Below are positions 41,657 to 48,907 of a DNA stretch of 64,000 nt, piece after piece (the first letter of the stretch is position 1; every line of letters starts with the position of its first letter). The DNA is from Clostridiaceae bacterium. Its GTDB lineage: Bacteria > Bacillota > Clostridia > Lachnospirales > Lachnospiraceae. The notes beneath the pieces are model-generated. The model made no database searches, was not told the DNA's origin, and was given only the letters and a program-made list of their open reading frames with translations. The stretch covers positions 1 through 64,000 of the forward strand of contig CAJTGF010000018.1 in NCBI GenBank assembly GCA_910575585.1, written 5' to 3'. Made by a program: the position numbers and the translations under genes.

Positions 41657-42007
41657 ATGGCCGGAAAAAAGCGCCGCCGCCCCGTCCATCTTCATGTGAT
41701 GGTGTCCGAGGAAGAGCAGGCACTTATCCGGGAACGCATGGCCCAAGCGGGCATCCGCAACATGGGGGCCTATATGCGGAGGATGGCTCTGTGCGGCTAT
41801 GTGCTCCAGATTGACCTTGCCCCCGTCCGGGAGCTGGTGTCCCTCCAGCGGCGGTGCTCAAACAACCTTAATCAAGTGGCTATCCATGCCAACACCTACG
41901 GGGGGATTTACCCCGAGGAAATATCGGCCCTGCAACGGGACTATTCCGCTTTGTGGGGGCCTTTGTCTGATTTGCTGAAACAGCTTGCCGCGCTGGTGGA
42001 GCTGTGA
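41657..42007 (+). CDS. mobC: MobC-like relaxosome protein of the ICE
   Basis: 116 residues. A ribbon-helix-helix-like start (VHLHVMVSEEEQALIRERMA) is followed by GAYMRRMAL and CSNNLNQVAIHAN, the MobC motif. It assists the relaxase at oriT. The relaxase gene follows after ICE palindrome copy 10. Confidence 0.8.
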   Translation: MAGKKRRRPVHLHVMVSEEEQALIRERMAQAGIRNMGAYMRRMALCGYVLQIDLAPVRELVSLQRRCSNNLNQVAIHANTYGGIYPEEISALQRDYSALWGPLSDLLKQLAALVEL

Positions 42008-42051
42008 TTTGCTGGGGAGCGGTGCTGTGCCGCTCCCCGGCTTTTTTCGTA

Positions 42052-42074
42052 CTTTGGGACATTTTGTCCCAAAG
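42052..42074. repeat. ICE palindrome copy 10, before the relaxase
   Basis: A perfect copy: CTTTGGGACA, TTT, TGTCCCAAAG. It lies between mobC and the relaxase, 10 bases before the AGGAGG box. Confidence 0.95.
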
Positions 42075-42097
42075 TCCCAACGAGAGGAGGTGCTACC

Positions 42098-43504
42098 ACG
42101 GCCACGACCTACATCCGGCCCTACAAGCAGGCGGCGGGACTGAGCGCCGTCCAGACGATGGAGGAGCGGTTTGCCTACGGGCTCAATCCCCAAAAGCTGG
42201 GGGCCGTGTCCTCCCACCTTTGCGACCCGGCCACCGCCGCCGCCGAGTTTCTGCTGGTGAAAAGCGAATACCAGGCGGCCACCGCCCGGCCCGTGGAGCG
42301 CGGGGCTCTGTTTTTCCAGATACGGCAGGCGTTCCCGCCCGGTGAGGTGACGGCGGAGGAGGCAAACAAGCTGGGCTTTGAAACGGCGATGCGCTGGACG
42401 AAAGGCAAGTACCAGTTTTTCGTCTGCACCCATACCGACAAGGGCCACATTCACAATCACATCTATTTTAATTCCACGGCCTTTGACTGCTCCCGGAAAT
42501 TCCATAATTTCCTCGGCTCCAGCTTTGCCCTCCGGCGGCTGTCTGACCGGGTATGTCTGGAGCATGATTTGTCCGTGATACAAAATCCCAAACGGCACAG
42601 CAAGGGCCGTTTCCTCCACTATGGCCAGTGGGTAGGGGAAAAACCGCCCTCCGCTCAACAGCGGGTGCGGCTGGCAATCATCGCGGCCCTTGAAAAAAAG
42701 CCCGCCGACTTTGCCGCGTTCCTCCGGCTGATGGAGGAGTCCGGCTTTGCCGTCAAGCGCGGGCGGGGCGACGTGGTGTCGTTCCTCGCGCCGGGGCAGG
42801 ACAAGTACACCCGGCTCCGGGCATCCACCCTCGGCGTGGGCTTTGCCCCCGAGGACATCCGGGCGGTGATTGCCGGGGGGCGACCCCTCCCGGAGCTCCC
42901 CAAGGACGCGCCGCCCCCGATCCGGCAGGTGGGCCTTATCATTGACATCCAACAGCGCATGGCCGAGGGCAAGGGCCCGGCTTATGAACGGTGGGCGAAA
43001 GTCTACAACCTAAAGCAGATGGCCGCCGCCCTCCAGTTTTTGCAGGAGAACAACCTCACCGACTATGACGCGCTGGCGGCCAAGACCACGGTGGCGGTTG
43101 ACCGGGCCCACGTGCTGGCCGGGGAGCTCCAGACCACCGAGGCCGCCCTCTCCAAAGTCTCCGGGCTGATGGGGGCCGTGGTGGACTATGCAAAGGCCCG
43201 GCCCGTGTTTGATGGCTACAAGGCGGCCCGGTACTCGAAAAAGTACCTTGCCGAGCATGAGGCGGAGCTTGCCACCTATCGGGCGGCCCGGGCCGCTATG
43301 AATGAATTGTTAAACGGTGAAAAGCTCCCCAAAATGGACGCGCTGAAAAAACAGCGGCGGGAGCTGGCGGACAGGAAAAAGGCCCTCTACGCCGAGTACC
43401 GGCAGGCCCAGCGGGATATGCGGGAGGCCGTGGCGGTCAAGGCCAACATCGACCATCTTCTCGGACTGACGGACGGGCGGGATGATAAGGAACAGACGCG
43501 ATAG
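42098..43504 (+). CDS. MOBP-type relaxase of the ICE
   Basis: About 468 residues. AGGAGG (42085-42090) is 7 bases from an in-frame ACG at 42098 (giving ATTYIRPYKQAAGLS), and no ATG occurs until 42158. Starting at 42158 would leave the box 67 bases away and remove the first 20 residues. The metal motif HTDKGHIHNHIYFNS is clear, and a helical tail follows (YERWAKVYNLKQMAAALQF), also present in the tet-element relaxase (YEKWATLHNLKQMAATM). It nicks the ICE oriT and leads the strand to VirD4. The near-cognate start may limit relaxase amounts. Confidence 0.87.
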   Translation, partial: TATTYIRPYKQAAGLSAVQTMEERFAYGLNPQKLGAVSSHLCDPATAAAEFLLVKSEYQAATARPVERGALFFQIRQAFPPGEVTAEEANKLGFETAMRWTKGKYQFFVCTHTDKGHIHNHIYFNSTAFDCSRKFHNFLGSSFALRRLSDRVCLEHDLSVIQNPKRHSKGRFLHYGQWVGEKPPSAQQRVRLAIIAALEKKPADFAAFLRLMEESGFAVKRGRGDVVSFLAPGQDKYTRLRASTLGVGFAPEDIRAVIAGGRPLPELPKDAPPPIRQVGLIIDIQQRMAEGKGPAYERWAKVYNLKQMAAALQFLQENNLTDYDALAAKTTVAVDRAHVLAGELQTTEAALSKVSGLMGAVVDYAKARPVFDGYKAARYSKKYLAEHEAELATYRAARAAMNELLNGEKLPKMDALKKQRRELADRKKALYAEYRQAQRDMREAVAVKANIDHLLGLTDGRDDKEQTR

Positions 43505-43525
43505 CGGCGGTGACGCAGCCAATCT

Positions 43526-43548
43526 CTTTGGGACATTTTGTCCCAAAG
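43526..43548. repeat. ICE palindrome copy 11, after the relaxase
   Basis: A perfect copy: CTTTGGGACA, TTT, TGTCCCAAAG. It lies 21 bases after the relaxase stop. Confidence 0.95.
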
Positions 43549-43579
43549 AGCCGGGTTTGGGGAGGCTCCCCAACAAGCA

Positions 43580-43633
43580 TTTTTGCGGGCCTACGGCCCA
43601 GCAAAAATTTCGGAGTGTGGCCACACCCGAATT
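43580..43633. terminator. Two consecutive hairpins after the relaxase
   Basis: TTTTTGC, GGCC / GGCC, GCAAAAA form the first stem (43580-43607). GTGTGG/CCACAC with flanking CGG/CCG and AATT ends form a second palindrome (43606-43633). They separate the relaxase operon from the convergent XRE gene. Confidence 0.55.
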
Positions 43634-43689
43634 GCTTGCCGTTTGTGCGCTCCCCTATACATGGCGCGAAAAACGGAGGTCGCGTTTTC

Positions 43690-44049
43690 TTACGTTCCCT
43701 CCGTTTCCTTGGCCGCTTTCATCGCTTGAATTGTGGCTTCAACGATTTTTAGTTCTTTTTCGTCTAACGAGCCCAGCATCGCATCAATCCGTTTTCTGCA
43801 CTCGCTCCCTTTGTTCTGAGACGGGTAAAAATATTGATCTACAGATATATCAAACATAGTAACCAGTTGATAAAAGGTATTGAGGCTGGGATGCTGGCCG
43901 TCATTTTCATTATACATAATTGTACGTGGTGAACGGTCAACAATATAGGCCAGTTGCTCCTGCGTCATACCGCTGGCTTCCCGAGCCCGCTTAATGGCCC
44001 GTCCTATATCGTGGAAATCAAGTCGTCTTTTATCTTGTTTTATCTTCAT
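43690..44049 (-). CDS. XRE-family regulator of the cargo block
   Basis: 119 residues from the ATG at 44049; ATG 44079 is an alternative and neither has a strong box. The N-terminal HTH reads IGRAIKRAREASGMTQEQLA then RSPRTIMYNENDGQHPSLNT. The C-terminus is a helical tail (EKELKIVEATIQAMKAAKE). It is AT-richer than the backbone and lies in the same orientation as merR. Its targets are not visible. Confidence 0.78.
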   Translation of the reverse strand: MKIKQDKRRLDFHDIGRAIKRAREASGMTQEQLAYIVDRSPRTIMYNENDGQHPSLNTFYQLVTMFDISVDQYFYPSQNKGSECRKRIDAMLGSLDEKELKIVEATIQAMKAAKETEGT

Positions 44050-44151
44050 AACATCACCCAATGTAATTTTACATTTCATGTGATATTATTTGAACGATTA
44101 TTTATTTCATGATACCGACTGTTTAATTGCATATATAAGGAAACTTTACGC

Positions 44152-44937
44152 TCACTCTCCGGTATAGACTTGAAGCTGATAGTTCCATTGTAGAATACCA
44201 GAAATTACTACAAACCGTAATGAGAAATCGGGCTCCGCATGGTATTCTGTTTTCGCTATGTTCAGCAATTTTTCCAAGGTTTCCTGCCAGCTATCTTCGG
44301 TACAGTCAGCACACAAGTATATCCCGGCAGGAATATTTTTTAGTCCGTTTATTTCTGCATAACGAGTACACACAGCAAAATAACGGGCCGATGAGCTGTC
44401 TTGATATACACCAGCCAAATCCTCAAAAGTAAATTGCTTTTTCTGTTCGTAGGAAAGACGTTGATAAAAATGGCGCTGATAACTCCACAGATCGTCCGCT
44501 GTAATTTTCTCGACCGAATCAGCCAGCATGATGATACGCTTTGGAAACTTCTTTGTAAAAATTCCCTCTGATGCCTGCCAGTTGTGGAGCTTTTTCTCAT
44601 AGTCAGCTTTTGCCAGTTGAATTTTTGATTTGCTGTACCGCAACGAAGAAATTTTTTCATCGGCTTTTTGCTCTGCCTGCTCTAAAAACATAATGATTTT
44701 TTCTAAATCGTCATATTCAAGAACCCGTTTAATTTCCTGCAAAGGCAGATCCATCTGTTGCAGGGCGTGGACTGTATTTAGCCAGATGATGTCCTCCGCA
44801 GTGTAGTACCGATATTTGGTGTGTATGTCAACTTTGCTTGGCTTGACCAGCCCTATGCGATCATAGTGGCGGAGAGTTTCGGTTGTCAAGTGTGCTTGTT
44901 CCGCCGTCTCTCCGATTGAAAAGTACTTTTTTTCCAT
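44152..44937 (-). CDS. MerR-family transcriptional regulator
   Basis: 261 residues from the ATG at 44937 behind GAGGGG. The winged HTH is typical: FSIGETAEQAHLTTETLRHY, DRIGLVKPSK, YRYYTAEDIIWL. A dimerisation helix follows, then a roughly 150-residue effector domain resembling GyrI-like or TipAS-like ligand-binding parts. It is divergent from the ABC operon. The 19-base spacer promoter between them is the classic MerR-activated design, so an antimicrobial or envelope stress signal may be sensed. Confidence 0.85.
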   Translation of the reverse strand: MEKKYFSIGETAEQAHLTTETLRHYDRIGLVKPSKVDIHTKYRYYTAEDIIWLNTVHALQQMDLPLQEIKRVLEYDDLEKIIMFLEQAEQKADEKISSLRYSKSKIQLAKADYEKKLHNWQASEGIFTKKFPKRIIMLADSVEKITADDLWSYQRHFYQRLSYEQKKQFTFEDLAGVYQDSSSARYFAVCTRYAEINGLKNIPAGIYLCADCTEDSWQETLEKLLNIAKTEYHAEPDFSLRFVVISGILQWNYQLQVYTGE

Positions 44938-44951
44938 GCTGATTTCCCCTC

Positions 44952-44982
44952 TTGACTTTTGTGTTACACAAAGGTTTATACT
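44952..44982 (+). promoter_or_regulatory. MerR-type promoter of the ABC operon
   Basis: TTGACT (44952-44957) and TATACT (44977-44982) are separated by 19 bases. The perfect dyad TTTGTGTTACACAAA (44958-44972) fills the spacer, as at MerR-activated promoters. Confidence 0.82.
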
Positions 44983-45049
44983 ATTATAACACCGGAGGGA
45001 CTCTGTATGCAAGTATTTGATTTTCTGGTGTAGTTAGGAGGAAATTGGC

Positions 45050-45901
45050 ATGATAGAAATGAAAAATGTCTCAAAACAATATGGGCAGTCATCTGTATTG
45101 AATAAAATTGATTTAACGGTAGACGAACCCGGTATCTACTGCCTTTTAGGACGAAATGGTGCGGGCAAAACAACCTTTTTGAAGTCGGTTGCTGGCTACC
45201 AGAATGTCACCAGCGGTCAAATAAAAGTAGACGGAAAGGCTATCTCAACCGCAACGCTGGATACTGGGGTCAGTTACATTGAAAACTTTGCCAAACATTT
45301 CAATTTGCCTATTTGGAAGTTGCTACGGATTGCGTCTGAGGTAAATGCAGAATATGACTATCCTTTTGCCACAGAAATGATGGAGCGGTTTGAGCTGGAC
45401 GGAAAGAAGAAATTCAACCAACTTTCCCTTGGTATGAAAACGATGGTTTCTACCATTGTTTGTTTGGCCAGCAACCGTCCAGTCGTTCTTCTGGACGAGC
45501 CGGTTTTAGGATTTGATGCGATTATGCGGGTAGAGTTTTATGAAATGCTCGCGGAAAGTTTTCAACGGCATCCACGAATTATTATAGTATCTACTCACAT
45601 TATTGAAGAAATCGCAAAGACGATTCACAAACTGATTGTTATTGATAAGGGGCGGATTCGCTTTTTTGATACTCTGCAAGCCGTGGAAGAAAAGGCGTTC
45701 AGTATCAGTGGATTAAAGAAAGATGTGGACGCGGCAACTGCCAATTTGAATGTGATTGGGCAGGATACCGTGGGCGGACTTGTAACCAGCTATATTTTTG
45801 ACTACCCACCAAAGCAGGAGGCATCTTTAGAGATTACCCCTCTTTCTCTCCAAGACTTTTTTGTTCAGATGGTGGGGCATAAGGGAGGTATAAAGGTATG
45901 A
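45050..45901 (+). CDS. ABC transporter ATP-binding protein
   Basis: 283 residues. Walker A GRNGAGKT near 35-42, signature-like LSLGMKT near 126 and Walker B VVLLDEP near 145. The atypical C-loop and the single short permease that follows resemble BcrA/YtrB-type exporters involved in antimicrobial peptide or cell-envelope stress. It overlaps the permease by four bases. Confidence 0.87.
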   Translation: MIEMKNVSKQYGQSSVLNKIDLTVDEPGIYCLLGRNGAGKTTFLKSVAGYQNVTSGQIKVDGKAISTATLDTGVSYIENFAKHFNLPIWKLLRIASEVNAEYDYPFATEMMERFELDGKKKFNQLSLGMKTMVSTIVCLASNRPVVLLDEPVLGFDAIMRVEFYEMLAESFQRHPRIIIVSTHIIEEIAKTIHKLIVIDKGRIRFFDTLQAVEEKAFSISGLKKDVDAATANLNVIGQDTVGGLVTSYIFDYPPKQEASLEITPLSLQDFFVQMVGHKGGIKV

Positions 45902-46551
45902 AAGCAACATTATCCATTGTAAAGCGGTTGCTTGCCAGCAATAAAATCAGCTTTATTGTTACAGCAGTGGTGGTTCTTTGCGCCACGACATCCGGCGACT
46001 CCGCCGTTGCTTTAAGTAACGGAAATTACACTTGGCTTTTGGCTGTACTGACACCATTTTTCTTTGTGTTTTATGATTTCAAAAAACTGATTCACTTGGG
46101 AGCCAGTAAAAAGGATTTTTATTTTGGTGCATTGGTCAGTTATGTGGGTCTTGCCTTTTTGGTTTCTCTGCTCAACACGGGGATTCACCTTTTGATTGAC
46201 CCCCTCAACCATACGCAGACCGTGATTAACTTAATGGCCGTATGCGGTTGGATGGAAAACAATGTATTTTTTGCTTTTGTTCAGCAAGCTGTGTTTCTGC
46301 TTCTGAGTATGGTGTTTCTCCATGTTCTGCTGTCCATGCAACCCCATTGGTACGGCTGGCTCACAGATATTATTCTGGTTGCCATCATCTGTATTTTTAC
46401 ACCCATCGCCCCGTTGCGTGGGCTTTTAGCTGGATTTTTCAAAGTGATTATGTTCAATCCCAATGCACTGGCCCATATCAGTATCTGTATTGGAGTGAGT
46501 GCCGCTCTGAGCGCCGTTGGCTTGACTGTTTTGAAACAGAAAACACTGTAA
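45898..46551 (+). CDS. ABC transporter permease
   Basis: 217 residues with about six hydrophobic segments (FIVTAVVVLCATT; WLLAVLTPFFFVFYDF; YVGLAFLVSLLNTG; AVFLLLSMVFLHVLL; DIILVAIICIFTPI; LSAVGLTVL). It partners the preceding ATPase. It is followed by the lipoprotein gene nine bases later. Confidence 0.8.
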   Translation: MKATLSIVKRLLASNKISFIVTAVVVLCATTSGDSAVALSNGNYTWLLAVLTPFFFVFYDFKKLIHLGASKKDFYFGALVSYVGLAFLVSLLNTGIHLLIDPLNHTQTVINLMAVCGWMENNVFFAFVQQAVFLLLSMVFLHVLLSMQPHWYGWLTDIILVAIICIFTPIAPLRGLLAGFFKVIMFNPNALAHISICIGVSAALSAVGLTVLKQKTL

Positions 46552-46560
46552 GAAAGGCAA

Positions 46561-47232
46561 ATGAAAATGAAGGAAAAATTATTACTGATGTTTACGGTTT
46601 TTTTGCTGGTAGGTTCCCTCTCTGCCTGCTCTGACGAGGGGAACACCTTTGAAACGAAAACATACACACCAGAGGGGATTGTGGTAAACGGAATTGATGT
46701 TCAAGTAACCGACCGGGAAATTGTGGTCGTCCTCTCCGATGATGGTCAATTTCATATCGACTATGCGGAAAGCGCAAAAGAATTTTATGATATTTCCGTA
46801 TCTGACAACGGTATTTTGACGATGGTTTCCGAAAGCGATAAAACGTGGACGGACTACATTGGAGGAAGCAAATCTGCTGGTGCGGATAAAATCACGATCC
46901 AGATCCCCAATGCCACTCTTTCCGTTTTGACCCTCTGCACCACAAAAGAGGACATATCCCTGCCGGCGCTGACTGTAACAGAGCAACTTACTTTGTCTAC
47001 CAACGGGGGAGAGATTTCCTTTGAGAATATCAGCGCCGCAAGCTCCATCACTTTGGAAAATAAAAACGGTGACATTGTTGGAGCAATCACCGGGAGCTAT
47101 GATGATTATACAATTACCTGCACAATCAAAAAGGGTAAGAGCAATTTACCGGGTGAAAAAGGCGGCGGCAACAAGACATTAACTGCAATCAATAACAACG
47201 GGGATATTGATATAGAATTTATTAGTGAATAA
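46561..47232 (+). CDS. Lipoprotein with DUF4097-like beta-helix domain
   Basis: 223 residues. The lipobox LSAC at about 20-23 follows a hydrophobic signal, so it is a membrane-anchored lipoprotein. The body alternates short beta strands (LTLSTNGGEISFENISAASS) as in DUF4097 adhesin-like proteins. It may sense or bind the substrate of the ABC exporter. Confidence 0.72.
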   Translation: MKMKEKLLLMFTVFLLVGSLSACSDEGNTFETKTYTPEGIVVNGIDVQVTDREIVVVLSDDGQFHIDYAESAKEFYDISVSDNGILTMVSESDKTWTDYIGGSKSAGADKITIQIPNATLSVLTLCTTKEDISLPALTVTEQLTLSTNGGEISFENISAASSITLENKNGDIVGAITGSYDDYTITCTIKKGKSNLPGEKGGGNKTLTAINNNGDIDIEFISE

Positions 47233-47282
47233 GCCCAAATATCTCAAAAGTCGTTGTTTTGCAGTTGAAAAATACTGATAGA

Positions 47283-47325
47283 CGGCGGTTTTGAAATATC
47301 AAATTCAAAGCCGCCGATTTCTTTT
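47283..47325 (+). terminator. Terminator of the ABC/lipoprotein operon
   Basis: CGGCGG, TTTTGAA pair with TTCAAAG, CCGCCG and a T-rich tail follows. Confidence 0.8.
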
Positions 47326-47359
47326 GAAAAACGGAGGGTGTATTAAAGTCACCCACTTT

Positions 47360-47402
47360 TAAGGACACGGCGGTATCCGGGAGGTATCGCTGTGTCCTTT
47401 AT
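47360..47402. terminator. Second hairpin downstream of the cargo block
   Basis: AAGGACAC and GTGTCCTT with inner GTATC repeats form a stem followed by TATT. Confidence 0.6.
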
Positions 47403-47560
47403 TCTTGCTCCGCTTCTTAACTTGTTAAAAAAAGCTTGCCTCCTCCTTGGGATCAATCCGGCCCGAAATATGCAATATACAAGTCTATAATATGCAGGTA
47501 TTTTTCGTGCGCTCGCATGGCTTTATGTCGTGTGGGCGCTTTTATTTTACATCGACCTTA

Positions 47561-47583
47561 CTTTGGGACAAACAGTCCCAAGG
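47561..47583. repeat. ICE palindrome copy 12, before the sigma-like gene
   Basis: Left arm CTTTGGGACA, centre AAC, right arm AGTCCCAAGG. It is the most degenerate copy and lies 37 bases before the RBS hairpin. Confidence 0.75.
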
Positions 47584-47619
47584 TGCGGACCGGCTCCCCC
47601 GGGTGTCGCTCCCCGCCGC

Positions 47620-47666
47620 CCTCCATATCGTTTCCCGGCAACCAAACCACAAAAACGATATGGAGG
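47620..47666 (+). promoter_or_regulatory. Hairpin that sequesters the RBS of the sigma-like gene
   Basis: CCTCCATATCGTTT (47620-47633) and AAACGATATGGAGG (47653-47666) are perfect 14-base complements around a 19-base loop. The right arm contains the Shine-Dalgarno GGAGG, 8 bases before the ATG. A folded transcript would hide the ribosome binding site. Confidence 0.75.
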
Positions 47667-47674
47667 TACATACA

Positions 47675-48097
47675 ATGACTATCATCAACTTGCGCGACTT
47701 TTACTACTGGTACACCCAGGATGAATATATGGAAGTTTCTGACGATGTGGCCGAGGCTCTCCGGGCCAGTGTCCGCTATGAGGCGGCATACCAGCGGCGG
47801 CTCTCCCGCCACAAGGCGCAGTATTCGCTGGACTGCGAGGACGGCATTGAGTATTCCGCCTGCCTGCGCGAGCTCACCCCGGACGAGGTTCTGGAGCTCA
47901 AGGAGCGGTTCTGCCGTCTGTGGAACGCGCTGAACAGTCTGCCCCCGGCCCAGGGACGCCGGGTGGATGCCTGCGTCATTCTCGGCAAGAGCTTTTCCGA
48001 GGTGGCACTGGCCGAGGGCGTTGACGAAAGCGCGGTGCGGCGGGCCGTGGAGCGCGGGCTGGAGAACATGAAAAAGTTTTTGAAAAATTCCCGCTGA
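47675..48097 (+). CDS. Sigma-70 region 4-like regulator of the ICE
   Basis: 140 residues from the ATG behind GGAGG. The C-terminus (GKSFSEVALAEGVDESAVRR) is a sigma region 4 helix-turn-helix; the N-terminus is short and lacks region 2. Such ICE sigma-like proteins usually drive recombinase or transfer genes. The RBS hairpin suggests tight translational control. A weak promoter (TATAAT at 47486-47491) precedes it. Confidence 0.72.
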   Translation: MTIINLRDFYYWYTQDEYMEVSDDVAEALRASVRYEAAYQRRLSRHKAQYSLDCEDGIEYSACLRELTPDEVLELKERFCRLWNALNSLPPAQGRRVDACVILGKSFSEVALAEGVDESAVRRAVERGLENMKKFLKNSR

Positions 48098-48524
48098 ACC
48101 AGTCCGAAAACCATCCAAAAATGTCTCGGTTAATGAGAGGAAGTTTTTTCTTCTCCACAACTAAATAGCGGGCGGCTCCGGGTGAACGCGGGGAGCCGGG
48201 CGGCGGGTGCGCGGTGACTTCTCCCACGGGAGAACGAGCGACCAACACCACCGCCGCGCGTGGGGAACCTGCCAGCCCCACGGCCACGATCCGCGAGGGA
48301 CAAGCTGGCTGCTTGCCGCTTGGGGCCGCCGCACAAAACAAGGGAACGCCGGGCCGCTAACTGCTGTCTTTTGACGGGCCAAACATACGGGCCCGGCGTT
48401 TCCTCTTTCAAACAAGTTCGAGACAATTTGTCCCAAGGTAGGGATAGGCCAAAGGGCAGCACTTTTCGGAGTGCTGTCCTTTCGCGTTTCCCCACCAACC
48501 CAAAACGCAAAAGGAGGTTTTGCC
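48098..48524. other. GC-rich structured intergenic region
   Basis: No gene is credible here. It holds several hairpins: TTCTCCC/GGGAGAA near 48221, AACGCCGGGCC/GGCCCGGCGTT (48345-48400) and AAAGG-CAGCACT/AGTGCTG-CCTTT (48451-48482), the last two terminator-like. ICE palindrome copy 13 lies between them. Its position between the regulator and the recombinase suits a control region. Confidence 0.55.
48416..48438. repeat. ICE palindrome copy 13
   Basis: Left arm GTTCGAGACA, centre ATT, right arm TGTCCCAAGG, in the intergenic region before the DUF6870 gene. Confidence 0.85.
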
Positions 48525-48791
48525 GTGAAACTGACCGCACAAGAGCTGGAACAAATGAAAAGCGTGAACATCGGCGCGGTGAGCGCGGATGCGCTGGCTG
48601 ACGTGAGCGGTATGGCCTTTGACCGCACCCTCCCCCGGGAGGAGCGGCTGGCCCGGTTTGTGAAACGGGCCGTCAATCCGTACTGCTTTAGCGTGGGCGG
48701 CGTGGGCGTGAAAATCGAATTTGCCGAGGGCGGCCCCTCCCTGCAGGAGATGTTGACCGCCTTTCTTATCCGGCAAAAGAGCGGGCTGTAA
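48525..48791 (+). CDS. DUF6870-like small protein
   Basis: 88 residues from a GTG behind AAAGGAGG. It reads LTAQELEQMKSVNIGAVSAD, then LPREERLARFVKRAVNPYCF, and matches the small proteins that routinely precede serine recombinases in this ICE family. Function unknown; perhaps a recombination directionality or regulatory factor. Confidence 0.65.
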   Translation: MKLTAQELEQMKSVNIGAVSADALADVSGMAFDRTLPREERLARFVKRAVNPYCFSVGGVGVKIEFAEGGPSLQEMLTAFLIRQKSGL

Positions 48792-48813
48792 CTGCTGTTG
48801 CGGCCTGCTCTCA

Positions 48814-48836
48814 CTTCGAGACAAAATGTCCCGAGG
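48814..48836. repeat. ICE palindrome copy 14, before the ICE recombinase
   Basis: Left arm CTTCGAGACA, centre AAA, right arm TGTCCCGAGG, 72 bases before the recombinase start. Confidence 0.9.
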
Positions 48837-48907
48837 CATCGACATCCTTGTTGATTGCCCCGGGCAGAGGTATAATATAAGTGTAATGTGATAGGGAAGG
48901 AGGAACA

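Noticed and set aside
32860-48836. ICE palindromes considered as rho-independent terminators
   Set aside because: No T-run follows most copies, several lie inside coding regions, and left-arm variants make A-C mismatches on the coding strand.
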